A stretch of DNA of 64,000 bases from Marinobacter halodurans (GTDB lineage Bacteria > Pseudomonadota > Gammaproteobacteria > Pseudomonadales > Oleiphilaceae), in contig NZ_SJDL01000003.1 in NCBI RefSeq assembly GCF_004327985.1, forward strand, positions 62,001 through 126,000, given 5' to 3'. The position numbers and the translations under genes were made by a program. The notes beneath the pieces are model-generated. The model saw only the letters and a list, made by a program, of their open reading frames with translations, was not told the origin of the DNA and made no database searches. This document shows positions 7,739 through 16,656 of this stretch, piece by piece; within the stretch, counting starts at the first letter, position 1; each line of letters begins with the position of its first letter.

Positions 7739-8974
7739 TCAGCCCGCATCCGGATCGGTGAGTTTGACGTCCAGCGCCTCGAACAGGGTCTTGTCCGGGA
7801 AGCCGTCGGCGATCAGGTTCTGGTCTTTCTGGAAATCGCGGATGGCACTGCGTGTGGCCGGCCCCAGAATGCCGTCGGGCTTGCCGGCATCGTAGCCGCG
7901 GGCGTTCAGCGCTTTCTGGAGGCCCTCGACTTCAGTCCGGGAAAGGCGCGGCGCGTCCTCCGGTGGTGGGTTCTGCAGACCGCCGGCGCCGGCGATCCGG
8001 TCCGCCAGGTGGCCAACGGCCAGCGCGTAGTATTCCGAGCGGTTCCAGCCCATGATCACGTGGAAGTTGTGGTAGACCAGGAAGGCCGGACCCTCATGGC
8101 CGGCCGGTACCAGCAGGGCGGCGTTGATATCGGCTTTTGGCAGGGTATTGCCGAAGGCATCGGTCACACCCAGCTTGCGCCATTCGGTCAGGGGCTTGCC
8201 CCGTTGCAGGCCGGCCAGGCTGTAGTCGAAATCCTTCGGCAGCCGGACTTCACGGCCCCAGCGATAGTCGCCGTCCCAGCCCAGGTTCTGCAGGAAATTG
8301 CCGGCGGACATCATGGCGTCGGGGATGCTGTGCCAGAGATCCCGCTTCCCGTCGCCGTCGGCGTCCACCGCGTAGCGCAGGAATACCGATGGCATGAACT
8401 GCACGTGGCCCATGGCGCCGGCCCAGGAGCCTTCCATCTGCTCGCGGTCGATGGCGCCCTCGTCGATGATGCGCAGGGCCGAGATCAGTTCGCCGGAAAA
8501 GTAGTTGCTGCGCCGATGGTCGCAGGCCAGGGTGGCCAGGGCGCTGGGTACGGACATCTTGCCGAAATAGGTGCCGAAATTGGTTTCCAGGCCCCAGAAG
8601 GCGAGCAGGTAAGGCCCGGGCACCCCGGTTTTTGCCGTAACGCGATGCAGCAGGTCGGACTGGCTGCGCAGCAGCTCCCGGCCCTTGCTGATCCGATCCT
8701 CGTTGACCCGCCGGTTGAGGTAGTCGGCAAAGGTCGTGGTGAACTCCGGCTGGCGGCGGTCCAGCTCGATCACCCGGTCGAGCATGCTGACGTGGTCGAG
8801 GACATCCGCCGTGGTGTGCGCGGATATGCCTGCTTGCAGGGCGCGATCCTTGAGATTGGCGATACAATCGCTGAATGGGGTGGTTCCCTCATCCGTCTGG
8901 GCCAGGGCCGGGGAAAGGAAGCCGGCCATCAACAGACCGCCCAGGGTGCGCATGGCAGGTGTTCGTCGTGTCAC
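7739..8974 (-). CDS. mltB: Lytic murein transglycosylase B with peptidoglycan-binding domain
   Basis: It cleaves the MurNAc-GlcNAc bond non-hydrolytically, leaving 1,6-anhydro-muropeptides (family GH103/SLT_2). The 411-aa protein has a signal peptide (to about residue 26, GFLSPALAQ), a catalytic domain with Glu130 in GLETNFG, the GAMGHVQFMPS motif, and a C-terminal PG_binding_1 domain (about 340-405, GYDAGKPDGILGPATRSAI). There is no lipobox cysteine at the cleavage site, so it should be soluble periplasmic, unlike lipoprotein MltB of E. coli. The GTG start has AGGA seven bases upstream. It is likely cotranscribed with nudE. Confidence 0.9.
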   Translation of the reverse strand: MTRRTPAMRTLGGLLMAGFLSPALAQTDEGTTPFSDCIANLKDRALQAGISAHTTADVLDHVSMLDRVIELDRRQPEFTTTFADYLNRRVNEDRISKGRELLRSQSDLLHRVTAKTGVPGPYLLAFWGLETNFGTYFGKMSVPSALATLACDHRRSNYFSGELISALRIIDEGAIDREQMEGSWAGAMGHVQFMPSVFLRYAVDADGDGKRDLWHSIPDAMMSAGNFLQNLGWDGDYRWGREVRLPKDFDYSLAGLQRGKPLTEWRKLGVTDAFGNTLPKADINAALLVPAGHEGPAFLVYHNFHVIMGWNRSEYYALAVGHLADRIAGAGGLQNPPPEDAPRLSRTEVEGLQKALNARGYDAGKPDGILGPATRSAIRDFQKDQNLIADGFPDKTLFEALDVKLTDPDAG

Positions 8975-9176
8975 AAAAGCGTCCTCTCGCTGCGAGTCCG
9001 GGGAATCCGCATGGTAGCCTGTTTTGGGTCGCGGAAAACACCGCCCCTTGCGGCCCCGGGTGACAATTTTTTAAGGAAACCGGGAATAATTCGGGTACGC
9101 TGCGGGGAGCGGTCCCGGGGTAGTCGGGGCTGTCTGGTCTATAGTTGTCATCAGTAATTGTTGAAGGGGCCGTAGT

Positions 9177-10004
9177 ATGGCGACACTCAAGGCGCTGGTG
9201 GTCGATGACGCCAGCTTTGTGCGGGATCTGGTCAAGCGGACCGTCCGCACGCGTTTTCCGGTCATCGATATCACCGAAGCTGCCAATGGCAAGAAGGCGC
9301 AGTTCCTGATGACCCGGACGCCCTTCGATCTGATCCTGTGCGACTGGGAAATGCCGGAAATGTCGGGGCTGGAGCTATTGCGCTGGATGCGGAAGCAGGA
9401 CCACTACCAGCGCTGTCCGTTCATCATGATCACCAGCCGCGGTGACAAGACCCACGTGATCGAGGCGGTCCAGGAAGGCGTGTCGGAATACCTGGGCAAG
9501 CCGTTCAGTCCCGACGGCCTCAGCAAGAAGATCATCAAGGTCATGGGACGTCGGCTGAAGGACGCCATGAGCTCGTCTGGCAAGTCGCTGGAAGGCCCGG
9601 CCGATGCGTTCAAGGAATCCGCCGCCCTGCTCACCGGCAAGCCGAAGGAGGCACCGTCACCAGCCCCCGAGCGCTCCGCTACAAGCAAGTCACGCAGTGT
9701 GGCCGCGATCCGTTTTGCCGATGCCGTGCTGCGCTGCGTGGTCAAGGACATCACACTCACCGAGATCCGCGTCATTGCCAAGCGCGATCAATCCTTTCCG
9801 GGCATCCTGGACCAGGCGGTGGTGGATATCGAAATCAACGAGGGCGAGGTGGCGCGGCTGAACGGCTACGTGCATCAGTTGCAGGCGGTCGAGAAGCGCC
9901 AGGACACCGACTTTGTCAGCCTGGTGATTCGTTTCGTCGACGAGGATCCCAAGAAGATGGAGGATCTGTCCCGATTCATTGCCCGCTTCCGCGCTGGCGG
10001 CTGA
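9177..10004 (+). CDS. Response regulator with CheY-like receiver and PilZ-like C-terminal domain
   Basis: A 275-aa cytosolic regulator. Residues 1-125 are a receiver domain with the acidic pair Asp10-Asp11, phospho-acceptor Asp56 (LCDWEMP) and Lys in LGKPF. A charged Ser/Pro-rich linker (about 128-175) leads to a beta-rich domain of about 100 residues. That domain resembles PilZ in length and layout, but I see neither the RxxxR nor the D/NxSxxG motif, so c-di-GMP binding is doubtful. It has a good ribosome site (GAAGGGG). It is convergent with phoR and has no cognate kinase next to it; a response regulator near pho genes also occurs in Pseudomonas. Confidence 0.8.
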   Translation: MATLKALVVDDASFVRDLVKRTVRTRFPVIDITEAANGKKAQFLMTRTPFDLILCDWEMPEMSGLELLRWMRKQDHYQRCPFIMITSRGDKTHVIEAVQEGVSEYLGKPFSPDGLSKKIIKVMGRRLKDAMSSSGKSLEGPADAFKESAALLTGKPKEAPSPAPERSATSKSRSVAAIRFADAVLRCVVKDITLTEIRVIAKRDQSFPGILDQAVVDIEINEGEVARLNGYVHQLQAVEKRQDTDFVSLVIRFVDEDPKKMEDLSRFIARFRAGG

Positions 10005-10019
10005 TTCCCGGACGGGCCG

Positions 10020-11333
10020 TCAGGCCGTCTCGATGGGTGCCTCGGTAATGCGCTGGCGCGGGAAGTGGCAGATGAACTCGCTGCCTTCCCCGGGCTGGCT
10101 GTTGATCTCCAGCGACCCGTCGTGGTTGAGCAGCACATGCTTGACAATGGCCAGTCCCAGGCCGGTACCACCGGTCTGCTGGTGACGGCTGGGGTCGGCC
10201 CGGTAGAAGCGCTCGGTCAGGCGCGGGATATGCACCGGGTCGATGCCGATACCGCTGTCCTTCACTGACAGGTGGGCGCCTTCCCGGTCGGTGTACCAGC
10301 GCACCTGGATGGTGCCGCCGGCCGGCGTGTACTTCACCGCATTGAAGATGATGTTGGAAAACGCGCTGCGCAACTGGTTCTCGTCGCCGAACAGGTGATG
10401 CCGCTCGCCAATGTCCATCTCGATGACGTGTCCCGAATCGCCACTGACGGCTTTGGCGTCGCTGCAGGTCTGGCGGATCAGCGCGGCCACATCGGTCACC
10501 CGGTCGTCGATGTGCTGTTCACCGGTCTCCAGCTTGGCCAGCAGGATCAGGTCGGTGATCAGCGCTTCCATCCGCTCCGCCTGCTGGGACATGGTGCCCA
10601 GTGCCCGGCGCCACTTGGGCGGCACCTCATCGGCGTGATCCGACAGGGTTTCCAGGTAGCCGCTGATGACCGTCAGTGGCGTGCGCATCTCATGGGAGAC
10701 GTTGGAGACGAAGTCACGCCGCATCTGCTCGAGTTGGAACAGGCGGGTGACGTCCTTGGCCACGATCAGGCGGTCATCGTCGCCGAACAGGCTGATCTGG
10801 ATCTGCAGATGGATGTGCGGTTTGGCCGGTGAGCGCAGCTCCAGCGGGTCACGGTAATCCCGGGCATCGAAGTAGGCCTTGAAGGCCGGATTGCGGATCA
10901 GGTTGTGGATCGGTTGACCGCGGTCGGTTTCCCGGCGAAAGCCCAGCAGGTACTCGGCGGACCAGTTCCACCATTCCATGGCGCCATCGGCATCGGTCAT
11001 GATGACTCCGTCGCGCATGGCATTGGTGGACTCCTGAACGCGGTTGATGCGGGTTTGCAGGAGGTCCAGGCTGCGCTGGTGGGCCCGGTGCATGCGGTGC
11101 AGCCCGTCGAAAACCTCGCCCCAGACCCCAATGCTGCCGGGGGCTTCGCTGTCTTCGTCGGGGTTGCTGAGCCAGTGGTGCAGGCGTCGCATCTGGATCA
11201 GCGTCCAGATGAAATAGCCGAACAGGCCCGCGGTCAGGCCGATGAAAGGGTGTCCAAACCAGAGGCCGACCAGCAGAAAGGCCAGCAGAACACCAATGAT
11301 CAGGCGCAGATGATGCGACCAACTGTGCTGCAT
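10020..11333 (-). CDS. phoR: Phosphate regulon sensor histidine kinase
   Basis: This membrane kinase phosphorylates PhoB when phosphate is scarce, with input from the Pst transporter and PhoU. In the 437-aa protein two transmembrane helices (residues about 9-46) are followed by a PAS-like region (about 95-200). The HisKA domain has His214 in SNVSHEMRTPL, and the HATPase has the NxxxNAVKYT, DSGIGI and GTGLGLAIV boxes. Start at ATG 11333 with AGGA seven bases upstream. It lies 60 bp downstream of phoB on the same strand and forms the phoBR operon with it. No pst or phoU gene is in the window. Confidence 0.95.
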   Translation of the reverse strand: MQHSWSHHLRLIIGVLLAFLLVGLWFGHPFIGLTAGLFGYFIWTLIQMRRLHHWLSNPDEDSEAPGSIGVWGEVFDGLHRMHRAHQRSLDLLQTRINRVQESTNAMRDGVIMTDADGAMEWWNWSAEYLLGFRRETDRGQPIHNLIRNPAFKAYFDARDYRDPLELRSPAKPHIHLQIQISLFGDDDRLIVAKDVTRLFQLEQMRRDFVSNVSHEMRTPLTVISGYLETLSDHADEVPPKWRRALGTMSQQAERMEALITDLILLAKLETGEQHIDDRVTDVAALIRQTCSDAKAVSGDSGHVIEMDIGERHHLFGDENQLRSAFSNIIFNAVKYTPAGGTIQVRWYTDREGAHLSVKDSGIGIDPVHIPRLTERFYRADPSRHQQTGGTGLGLAIVKHVLLNHDGSLEINSQPGEGSEFICHFPRQRITEAPIETA

Positions 11334-11393
11334 TGAGCGTTCCTGTCAGGGCGCCGCAGGGCGGCTGGTTGCGATTCGGTGACGGGGTGCCCG

Positions 11394-12086
11394 TCAGGCC
11401 GCCCGGGTGGAAAACCGGTAGCCGGTGCCCCGGACCGTCTGGATCAGGTGATCGTACTTCTCGCCCAGGGCCTTGCGCAATCGACGGATATGGACGTCGA
11501 CCGTGCGTTCTTCCACGTAGACATTGCCACCCCAGACCTGGTCCAGCAGTTGTGCGCGAGTATACACCCGTTCCTGGTGGGTCATGAAAAACTGGAGCAG
11601 CTTGTATTCGGTCGGCCCCATGTCCAGGGCACCCGTGGGCGTACTGACGCGATGACTGGCGGGGTCCAGGTGCAGGCCGTCCACTTCCACCGGGGTCTCC
11701 ACACCGGCCGGGGTGGTGCGGCGCAACACCGCCTTCAGGCGGGCGACCAGTTCCCGGGGTGAAAAGGGCTTGGTGATGTAGTCGTCGGCCCCGGATTCCA
11801 GACCCTGGACCTTGTTGTCTTCCTCCACCTTGGCGGTGAGCATGATGATCGGAATTTCCGCCGTGGTTTCGTCTTTCTTGAGCCGGCGCGCCAGTTCGAT
11901 CCCACTGGTGCCGGGCAGCATCCAGTCCAGCAGGACCAGGTCCGGTTTCCTGTCCACGATTATGGCGTGCGCATCCAGCGCGTCGGCAGCTTCGAGGTAA
12001 TCGTAGTCGGCCATCTCCAGGGCCACGGCGATCATCTCGCGAATCGATGCTTCGTCATCGACGATGAGAACTGTTTTTCCCGTCAT
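11394..12086 (-). CDS. phoB: Phosphate regulon response regulator
   Basis: An OmpR-family transcription factor that binds Pho boxes and recruits sigma-70 polymerase under phosphate limitation. Residues 1-125 form the receiver (Asp10, Asp11, phospho-acceptor Asp54 in LLDWMLPG, Lys in ITKPFSP). Residues about 130-230 form the winged-helix DNA-binding domain, with [13 protein letters not shown] and [12 protein letters not shown]. The 230-aa length equals PhoB. A well-conserved Pho box lies about 180 bp upstream, indicating autoregulation. Between the box and the ATG is a long leader in which I see no convincing small ORF. Confidence 0.96.
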   Translation of the reverse strand: MTGKTVLIVDDEASIREMIAVALEMADYDYLEAADALDAHAIIVDRKPDLVLLDWMLPGTSGIELARRLKKDETTAEIPIIMLTAKVEEDNKVQGLESGADDYITKPFSPRELVARLKAVLRRTTPAGVETPVEVDGLHLDPASHRVSTPTGALDMGPTEYKLLQFFMTHQERVYTRAQLLDQVWGGNVYVEERTVDVHIRRLRKALGEKYDHLIQTVRGTGYRFSTRAA

Positions 12087-12264
12087 GACATCCTACCTTG
12101 TCATCACCAGCGGTTGTGGAATCGCTGAAACAGGCTGCGCCGGGCTCCTGGACCGCTCGCTGCAGGTGCTGTGCGAAGGCGTGCCTGAATTCAGTCTGTT
12201 TCCGGAACGCTGGAGCGGTCGTCGCCCCGGTTCCTTTGTTGCTGGCTTATTACAACCTGACTTT

Positions 12265-12282
12265 GTTACAAGTATATGACAG
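12265..12282 (-). promoter_or_regulatory. Pho box upstream of phoB
   Basis: Read on the minus strand the sequence is CTGTCATATACTTGTAAC. This matches the 7+4+7 PhoB-binding consensus (CTGTCAT, A/T-rich spacer, CTGTAAC-like repeat) with at most one or two differences. It faces phoB, so PhoB is predicted to activate its own operon. Confidence 0.85.
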
Positions 12283-12319
12283 ATCGGCCGGTCATCGACT
12301 CGGGGCGCGCAGTGGCGCC

Positions 12320-13207
12320 CTAGCGCATCAGGGTGTCGAGGAACAGACCGGCAAACACGATGGCGCCGGCCCAGTTGTTGTTGAGGAAGGCATGGAAGCA
12401 GGCTTCCCGCTCACGCAAGCGGATCAGGTGCTGCTGGTAGGCAAAGAACACCGCCATACCGACCAGGCCCAGGTAATAGAGCACGCCCAGTTCCGCCTGG
12501 GAGCCGACCATGGCCAGGATCAGGATCACCAGGGCCTGCAGGATGCCCACGATGAGCCGGTCGGCGTCGCCGAACAGGATGGCCGTGGACTTGACGCCGA
12601 TCTTCAGGTCGTCGTCCCGGTCGACCATGGCGTAGAGGGTGTCGTAGGCCACGGTCCAGAGCACATTGGCGGTAAACAGCAGCCAGGCCAGCCGCGTGAC
12701 CTCATTGGCTTCCGCCGCCCAGGCCATGGGAATCGCCCAGGAGAACGCGGCACCCAGGAACAGTTGGGGCAGGTGGGTGAAGCGCTTCATGAACGGATAG
12801 ATAAACGCCAGCACCAGGCCGCCGAACGACAGGTACAGGGTCAGCGTGTTGGTGAACAGCACGACCATCAGGAACGACGCCAGACACAGACCCAAAAACA
12901 GCATAACGGCCTCGGCGGGCGCGATCTGGCCGGTGGCCAGCGGCCGCGCCCTGGTGCGCTTGACGTGGCCGTCCACCTTGCGATCGGCAAAGTCGTTAAT
13001 GGCGCAGCCGGCCGCGCGCATCATGAACACACCCAGTCCGAAGACCAGGATGTTGCCAAGGTCCGGCATGCCAGCGGCCGCCAGCCAGAGCGCCCAGTAG
13101 GTGGGCCACAGCAGCAGCAGGGTACCGATCGGGCGGTCGATCCGTAACAGCTGCATGTAGGCGGTCAGCTTGGCTTGCAGGTGCTCGGGCAGGAAATCGA
13201 GGGTCAT
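12320..13207 (-). CDS. ubiA: 4-hydroxybenzoate octaprenyltransferase
   Basis: An inner-membrane prenyltransferase that attaches the polyprenyl chain to 4-hydroxybenzoate, the second step of ubiquinone synthesis. At 295 aa with about eight hydrophobic segments it fits UbiA. Both Asp-rich motifs are visible: [15 protein letters not shown] near the N-terminus and [13 protein letters not shown] in the middle. The ATG at 13207 ([11 protein letters not shown]) is preferred over a 26-codon upstream extension. It lies 78 bp downstream of ubiC on the same strand, so the product of chorismate lyase is passed to the next enzyme in the same cluster. Confidence 0.95.
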   Translation of the reverse strand: MTLDFLPEHLQAKLTAYMQLLRIDRPIGTLLLLWPTYWALWLAAAGMPDLGNILVFGLGVFMMRAAGCAINDFADRKVDGHVKRTRARPLATGQIAPAEAVMLFLGLCLASFLMVVLFTNTLTLYLSFGGLVLAFIYPFMKRFTHLPQLFLGAAFSWAIPMAWAAEANEVTRLAWLLFTANVLWTVAYDTLYAMVDRDDDLKIGVKSTAILFGDADRLIVGILQALVILILAMVGSQAELGVLYYLGLVGMAVFFAYQQHLIRLREREACFHAFLNNNWAGAIVFAGLFLDTLMR

Positions 13208-13285
13208 GGCGGCTCGGCTTGTTGGCGTGAAATGGACGTCCGCCTGATTATAGCGAGGGGAGGCGTCGGGTTTGAAGCGCGTCAC

Positions 13286-13837
13286 TCAGCGTGAACAGTG
13301 GCTGTTGTTGCCTTGCAGCAGGCGGGGCAGGAAGTATTCGCCGACCAGCAGCGCATCGCTTCCGCGATGGAAGCGGGACCGACGGCCCACCGCGGGCTGG
13401 CCGGGGGCGGGCTGGCGTGTCAGGCCGATCTGGAACGGGCCGCGCTGCCAGCGCCGCTGACTGAACAGGAAGGCGCCCAGTGGCCGCCCGCCCAGGTGGC
13501 GCAGACGCCGGCCGCGGCCCCGGAGCGTCGCCAGCGGGATAACGGTGCGAGCCATCACCCAGGGCTGGCCGTCGCCGCACAGCTGGACTTCGCGGATCCA
13601 GGCCAGTTGGCGGGACGGGATGTGGAGGGTGCGGGCCTCTTCCAGGGTCGGACGGGCGTAGCCCTCGCGCAGGACCTCCACGTGGAAACGCTCACGGCAG
13701 CGCAGCTGAAGGGCGCGGGTGAGCGACCCTTCCAGTTCCAGCCAGTAAAGCGCGTCACCGATGGGCTGAGGCCGGATCAACTGGGCGGCGGCGACGCCCG
13801 GGTACCAGCGGGCGGTCGGTACGCGGGGCAGCGCCAT
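13286..13837 (-). CDS. ubiC: Chorismate lyase
   Basis: It removes pyruvate from chorismate to give 4-hydroxybenzoate, the first committed step of ubiquinone synthesis. The 183-aa soluble protein shows the family pattern: an N-terminal WLELEGSLTRAL block, an Arg- and Glu-rich middle (IREVQLCGDGQPWVMARTVIP, in which the conserved Arg contacts product), and a C-terminal LGAFLF...R stretch with FHRGSDALLVGEYFLP. The ATG at 13837 is chosen because the 39 extra upstream residues overlap the preceding hpt gene in another frame. It lies between hpt and ubiA on the same strand, probably one operon. Confidence 0.87.
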   Translation of the reverse strand: MALPRVPTARWYPGVAAAQLIRPQPIGDALYWLELEGSLTRALQLRCRERFHVEVLREGYARPTLEEARTLHIPSRQLAWIREVQLCGDGQPWVMARTVIPLATLRGRGRRLRHLGGRPLGAFLFSQRRWQRGPFQIGLTRQPAPGQPAVGRRSRFHRGSDALLVGEYFLPRLLQGNNSHCSR

Positions 13838-13862
13838 GGCGCCGGACGGCCGGGCAGAGATG

Positions 13863-14420
13863 TCAGAGTCCCTTGACGGCATAGATGCCGGGCGCGTTCC
13901 GCCAGTAGCCCTTGTAGTCCATGCCGTAGCCGAACAGGAAGCGGTCTTCCACATCCAGTCCGGTGAAGTCCGCCTTCAGGCCGGGCCTGGCCTTGCGGTC
14001 GTGTTGCTTGTCCACCAGCACGGCGGTCAGCACCTCGTCAGCACCCTGGGCTATGCAGTAGTCGGCGATGGCGTTGAGCGTGGTGCCTTCATCCAGGATG
14101 TCGTCGACGATCAGCACGGTGCGCCCGTGCATGTCCACATCCGGGCGCAGCTTCCATTCCAGGATGCCGCCGGTGGTCTCCTGGCGGTAGCGGGTGGCGT
14201 GCAGGTATTCCGCCTGCAAGGGGAAGCACAGGCGTGTCAGCAGTTGACCGGTCAGGATCAGTCCGCCGTTCATGACACAGAACAGCAGCGGGTCACGGCC
14301 TTTGAGGGTATCGGTGATGGCGGCGGCCATCCGCTCGATCGCGGCCTGGACCTCCTGCTCGGTGCAGAGACAGTCGGCCTCGTCGAAGACCTGTTGCAGT
14401 TCGTCGTGGGAGTCAGTCAT
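13863..14420 (-). CDS. hpt: Hypoxanthine-guanine phosphoribosyltransferase
   Basis: A purine salvage enzyme converting hypoxanthine or guanine plus PRPP to IMP or GMP. The 185-aa protein carries the PRPP-binding loop TVLIVDDILDEGTTL and the purine-binding end VDKQHDRKARPG...DRFLFGYGMDYKGYWRN. It opens with QEVQAAIERMAAAI and the LLFCVMNGGLILTG block typical of the type I family. The ATG at 14420 (MTDSHDELQ) is chosen over one at 14450. It lies 25 bp upstream of ubiC on the same strand. Confidence 0.87.
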   Translation of the reverse strand: MTDSHDELQQVFDEADCLCTEQEVQAAIERMAAAITDTLKGRDPLLFCVMNGGLILTGQLLTRLCFPLQAEYLHATRYRQETTGGILEWKLRPDVDMHGRTVLIVDDILDEGTTLNAIADYCIAQGADEVLTAVLVDKQHDRKARPGLKADFTGLDVEDRFLFGYGMDYKGYWRNAPGIYAVKGL

Positions 14421-14687
14421 ACCGTGCACATCCTGTTTGGGGGGGAACACCGCCGGTGGCTCCCCAAAAGCTCGCCATTATACCCAAGCGGGGCGTCCGG
14501 GGGGAGGGTCGCCAGGCGCCGGTTTGTGGCCGTCCCGGGGAATAGCCTGTCCTGCTTGGCATTGGTCATCGCGTGGACAACGGGTATCATGTCGGGCCCA
14601 ATGAATGGCCGTTGATCTGCATGTATTGCATGTCGGATTGTAGAACAAATATCATTCCCGACCCGTTCGGGAATTGGAGGAGTGACG

Positions 14688-14855
14688 ATGAAAAAGTGGC
14701 AGTGCGTTGTCTGTGGCTGGATCTACGACGAAGCCGAGGGCTGGCCGGAAGACGGCATTGAGCCGGGAACCGCGTGGGAAGACGTCCCCGAGGACTGGGT
14801 CTGCCCGGATTGCGGCGTCGGCAAGGAAGACTTCGAGATGATCGAGATCGGCTGA
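14688..14855 (+). CDS. rubA: Rubredoxin
   Basis: A 55-aa iron protein that carries electrons, classically from rubredoxin reductase to alkane hydroxylase, and in other hosts for oxidative-stress defence. The four iron ligands are Cys6, Cys9 (CVVCGW), Cys39 and Cys42 (CPDCG), with the usual WIYDEAEG and DWVCPDCG surroundings. A strong ribosome site (GGAGGAG) precedes the ATG. It is followed 76 bp later by its reductase on the same strand. The C-terminal [10 protein letters not shown] fits the AlkG2/RubA class. No alkane hydroxylase is in the window. Confidence 0.96.
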   Translation: MKKWQCVVCGWIYDEAEGWPEDGIEPGTAWEDVPEDWVCPDCGVGKEDFEMIEIG

Positions 14856-14931
14856 ACGCCGTCGAGCCGGTTCCGGCAGGCCACTTCCCGGCGCCGTGCC
14901 GTCCCCCCATCAATCAAAGGAGAGCCGTGGC

Positions 14932-16086
14932 ATGAGTGAGAATGCCCCCATCGTCATTATCGGTACCGGCCTGTCCGGTTATTCGCTGGCCCGTGAGATC
15001 CGCAAGCAGGATAAGGAAGTCCCCGTCCTGATGATCACCGCCGACGATGGCCACAGCTATTCCAAACCCATGCTCTCCACCGGATTCACCAAGGGCAAGA
15101 CGGCGGACGAACTGGCCCAGTCCGACGCGGCGGGCATGACCGAGCAGCTCAACATCGAGTTGCGCACCCACACCACCGTGACCGGCATCGACCCTGATAA
15201 CCAGTGCGTACTCATCGGTGACGAGCGACTGCCCTACAGCAAGCTGGTGCTGGCCTGGGGAGCCGACGTGATCCGTATCCCGCTGGAGGGTGACGGCCAG
15301 GAGTTTGTCTATTCCATCAATGACCTGATGGATTACCGCGCCTTCCGTGGCACGCTGCAGGGCCAGTCGCGGGTGGCGATCATGGGCGCCGGCCTGATCG
15401 GCTGCGAATTTGCCAACGACCTGCGCAACGGCGGCTACGAAGTGGACGTGATAGCACCGTCCGATACCGCCATGCCGGGGCTGGTACCACCGGTGGCGGG
15501 CCATGCCGTGGTCAACGCGCTGAAAGGCGAGGGTGTGCGGTTCCATCTGGAAACCGTGGTGGAACACATTGCGCACCAGGGCGATGGCGTGCGGCTGACC
15601 CTGGCCAATGGCGAGACGGTGGACGCCGACCGGGTCATTTCGGCGGTCGGCCTGCGGCCGCGGGTGGAACTGGCGGAGGCCGCCGGGCTGGCGGTCGGCC
15701 GGGGCATCCAGGTCAATCGCCAGTTGCAGACCAGTGCCGACAACATCTACGCGCTGGGCGACTGCGCCGAGGTGGACGGCCACGTCCTGCTCTACGTACT
15801 GCCGCTGATGGCCTGTTCCCGGGCCCTGGCCAAGACCCTCACCGGAACCCCCACGGATGTGGCCTACGGCGTGATGCCGGTGATGGTCAAAACGCCCTGC
15901 TGCCCCACGGCGGTCTGCCCGCCGGCGCCGGAAGCCGAGGGTGAGTGGGAAGTCGAGCAGGACGGTAACAATGTCCGCGCCCTGTTCAAGGACGCCGAAG
16001 GCAATATCCTGGGTTTTGCCGTGACCGGCGACTACGCGCTGGAGAAGCAGGCCCTGGCCAAACAGGTGCCGCCGATCCACTCGTAG
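14932..16086 (+). CDS. rubB: Rubredoxin-NAD(+) reductase
   Basis: An FAD flavoprotein that passes electrons from NADH to rubredoxin. The 384-aa protein has an N-terminal FAD-binding GTGLSGYSLAREIRK motif, the NAD-binding VAIMGAGLIGCEFAND motif near residue 150, and the second FAD motif NIYALGDCAE near residue 280. The C-terminal domain is the small rubredoxin-reductase type with CCPTAVCPP. The ATG at 14932 follows AAAGGAG; a frame extension to 14896 has no support. It is paired with the rubredoxin gene just upstream. Confidence 0.93.
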   Translation: MSENAPIVIIGTGLSGYSLAREIRKQDKEVPVLMITADDGHSYSKPMLSTGFTKGKTADELAQSDAAGMTEQLNIELRTHTTVTGIDPDNQCVLIGDERLPYSKLVLAWGADVIRIPLEGDGQEFVYSINDLMDYRAFRGTLQGQSRVAIMGAGLIGCEFANDLRNGGYEVDVIAPSDTAMPGLVPPVAGHAVVNALKGEGVRFHLETVVEHIAHQGDGVRLTLANGETVDADRVISAVGLRPRVELAEAAGLAVGRGIQVNRQLQTSADNIYALGDCAEVDGHVLLYVLPLMACSRALAKTLTGTPTDVAYGVMPVMVKTPCCPTAVCPPAPEAEGEWEVEQDGNNVRALFKDAEGNILGFAVTGDYALEKQALAKQVPPIHS

Positions 16087-16127
16087 TGGGTCCGAATGCC
16101 GGGCGGCGTCGGCCGGCGCCGCCCGGA

Positions 16128-16502
16128 TTACCAGCGATAGCGCAGCCCCATTTCCAGCCGATAATCCAGTCCCCTCAGCGCCTCGGGTAAACTGTCCATC
16201 AGGACGGGTTCGTGGGCACTGTTGAGTCGGGACTGGTCCTGCGCCTGCTGGTTGATCCGCACCGCTTCCCGCCGATCGACGAAGGCGTCCGGCCGCCCGG
16301 TCGTAACCTGGGGGCTTATGAGCGACCAGCCCCGGGAGTCATCGGCGTATTGGGGGGAGGCTAGCAGCGGAGGCAGACTGTCCGTCTGGCTGCCGCTATC
16401 GGCCTGGTCCGGCGAAACCGGCTGGATCACCGGTGGCTGGATACCGTCCTGGTGGTAATGCCAGTCGAGCGTGTCGGCCGGGCAGGCCAGGCAGACACCC
16501 AT
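16128..16502 (-). CDS. Hypothetical protein, possibly a small envelope protein
   Basis: A 124-aa reading frame of unknown function. It begins with a short hydrophobic stretch (MGVCLACPADTLDW), is rich in Gln, Pro, Ser and Asp, and ends in an aromatic-rich LDYRLEMGLRYRW like the last strand of outer-membrane beta-barrels. The frame extends 68 codons upstream but becomes Arg-rich and overlaps the start region of tesB, so I place the start at ATG 16502, with GGGG about 11 bases before. The signal sequence looks too short for efficient export, so either the start is wrong or the protein is cytosolic. It is convergent with rubB. Confidence 0.4.
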   Translation of the reverse strand: MGVCLACPADTLDWHYHQDGIQPPVIQPVSPDQADSGSQTDSLPPLLASPQYADDSRGWSLISPQVTTGRPDAFVDRREAVRINQQAQDQSRLNSAHEPVLMDSLPEALRGLDYRLEMGLRYRW

Positions 16503-16656
16503 AAACGCGATCCCCGATCCAAACTGCTTTAAACTGTGTCCAGGCCAACGGCCGAAAAGGGCGTTTCCGCCGCGCCGGCGCCGCAGACCATTGCGTTGGC
16601 GGGACCGCTGAGGTAGAAAAAGCGCCTTTCGAGTTAAAGAATCAACAGGAGCAGGC

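Noticed and set aside
7592-9157. 521-codon frame antisense to mltB and nudE
   Set aside because: It is the shadow of mltB, which has signal peptide, catalytic Glu and domain matches; GC-rich DNA gives long antisense frames throughout this window.
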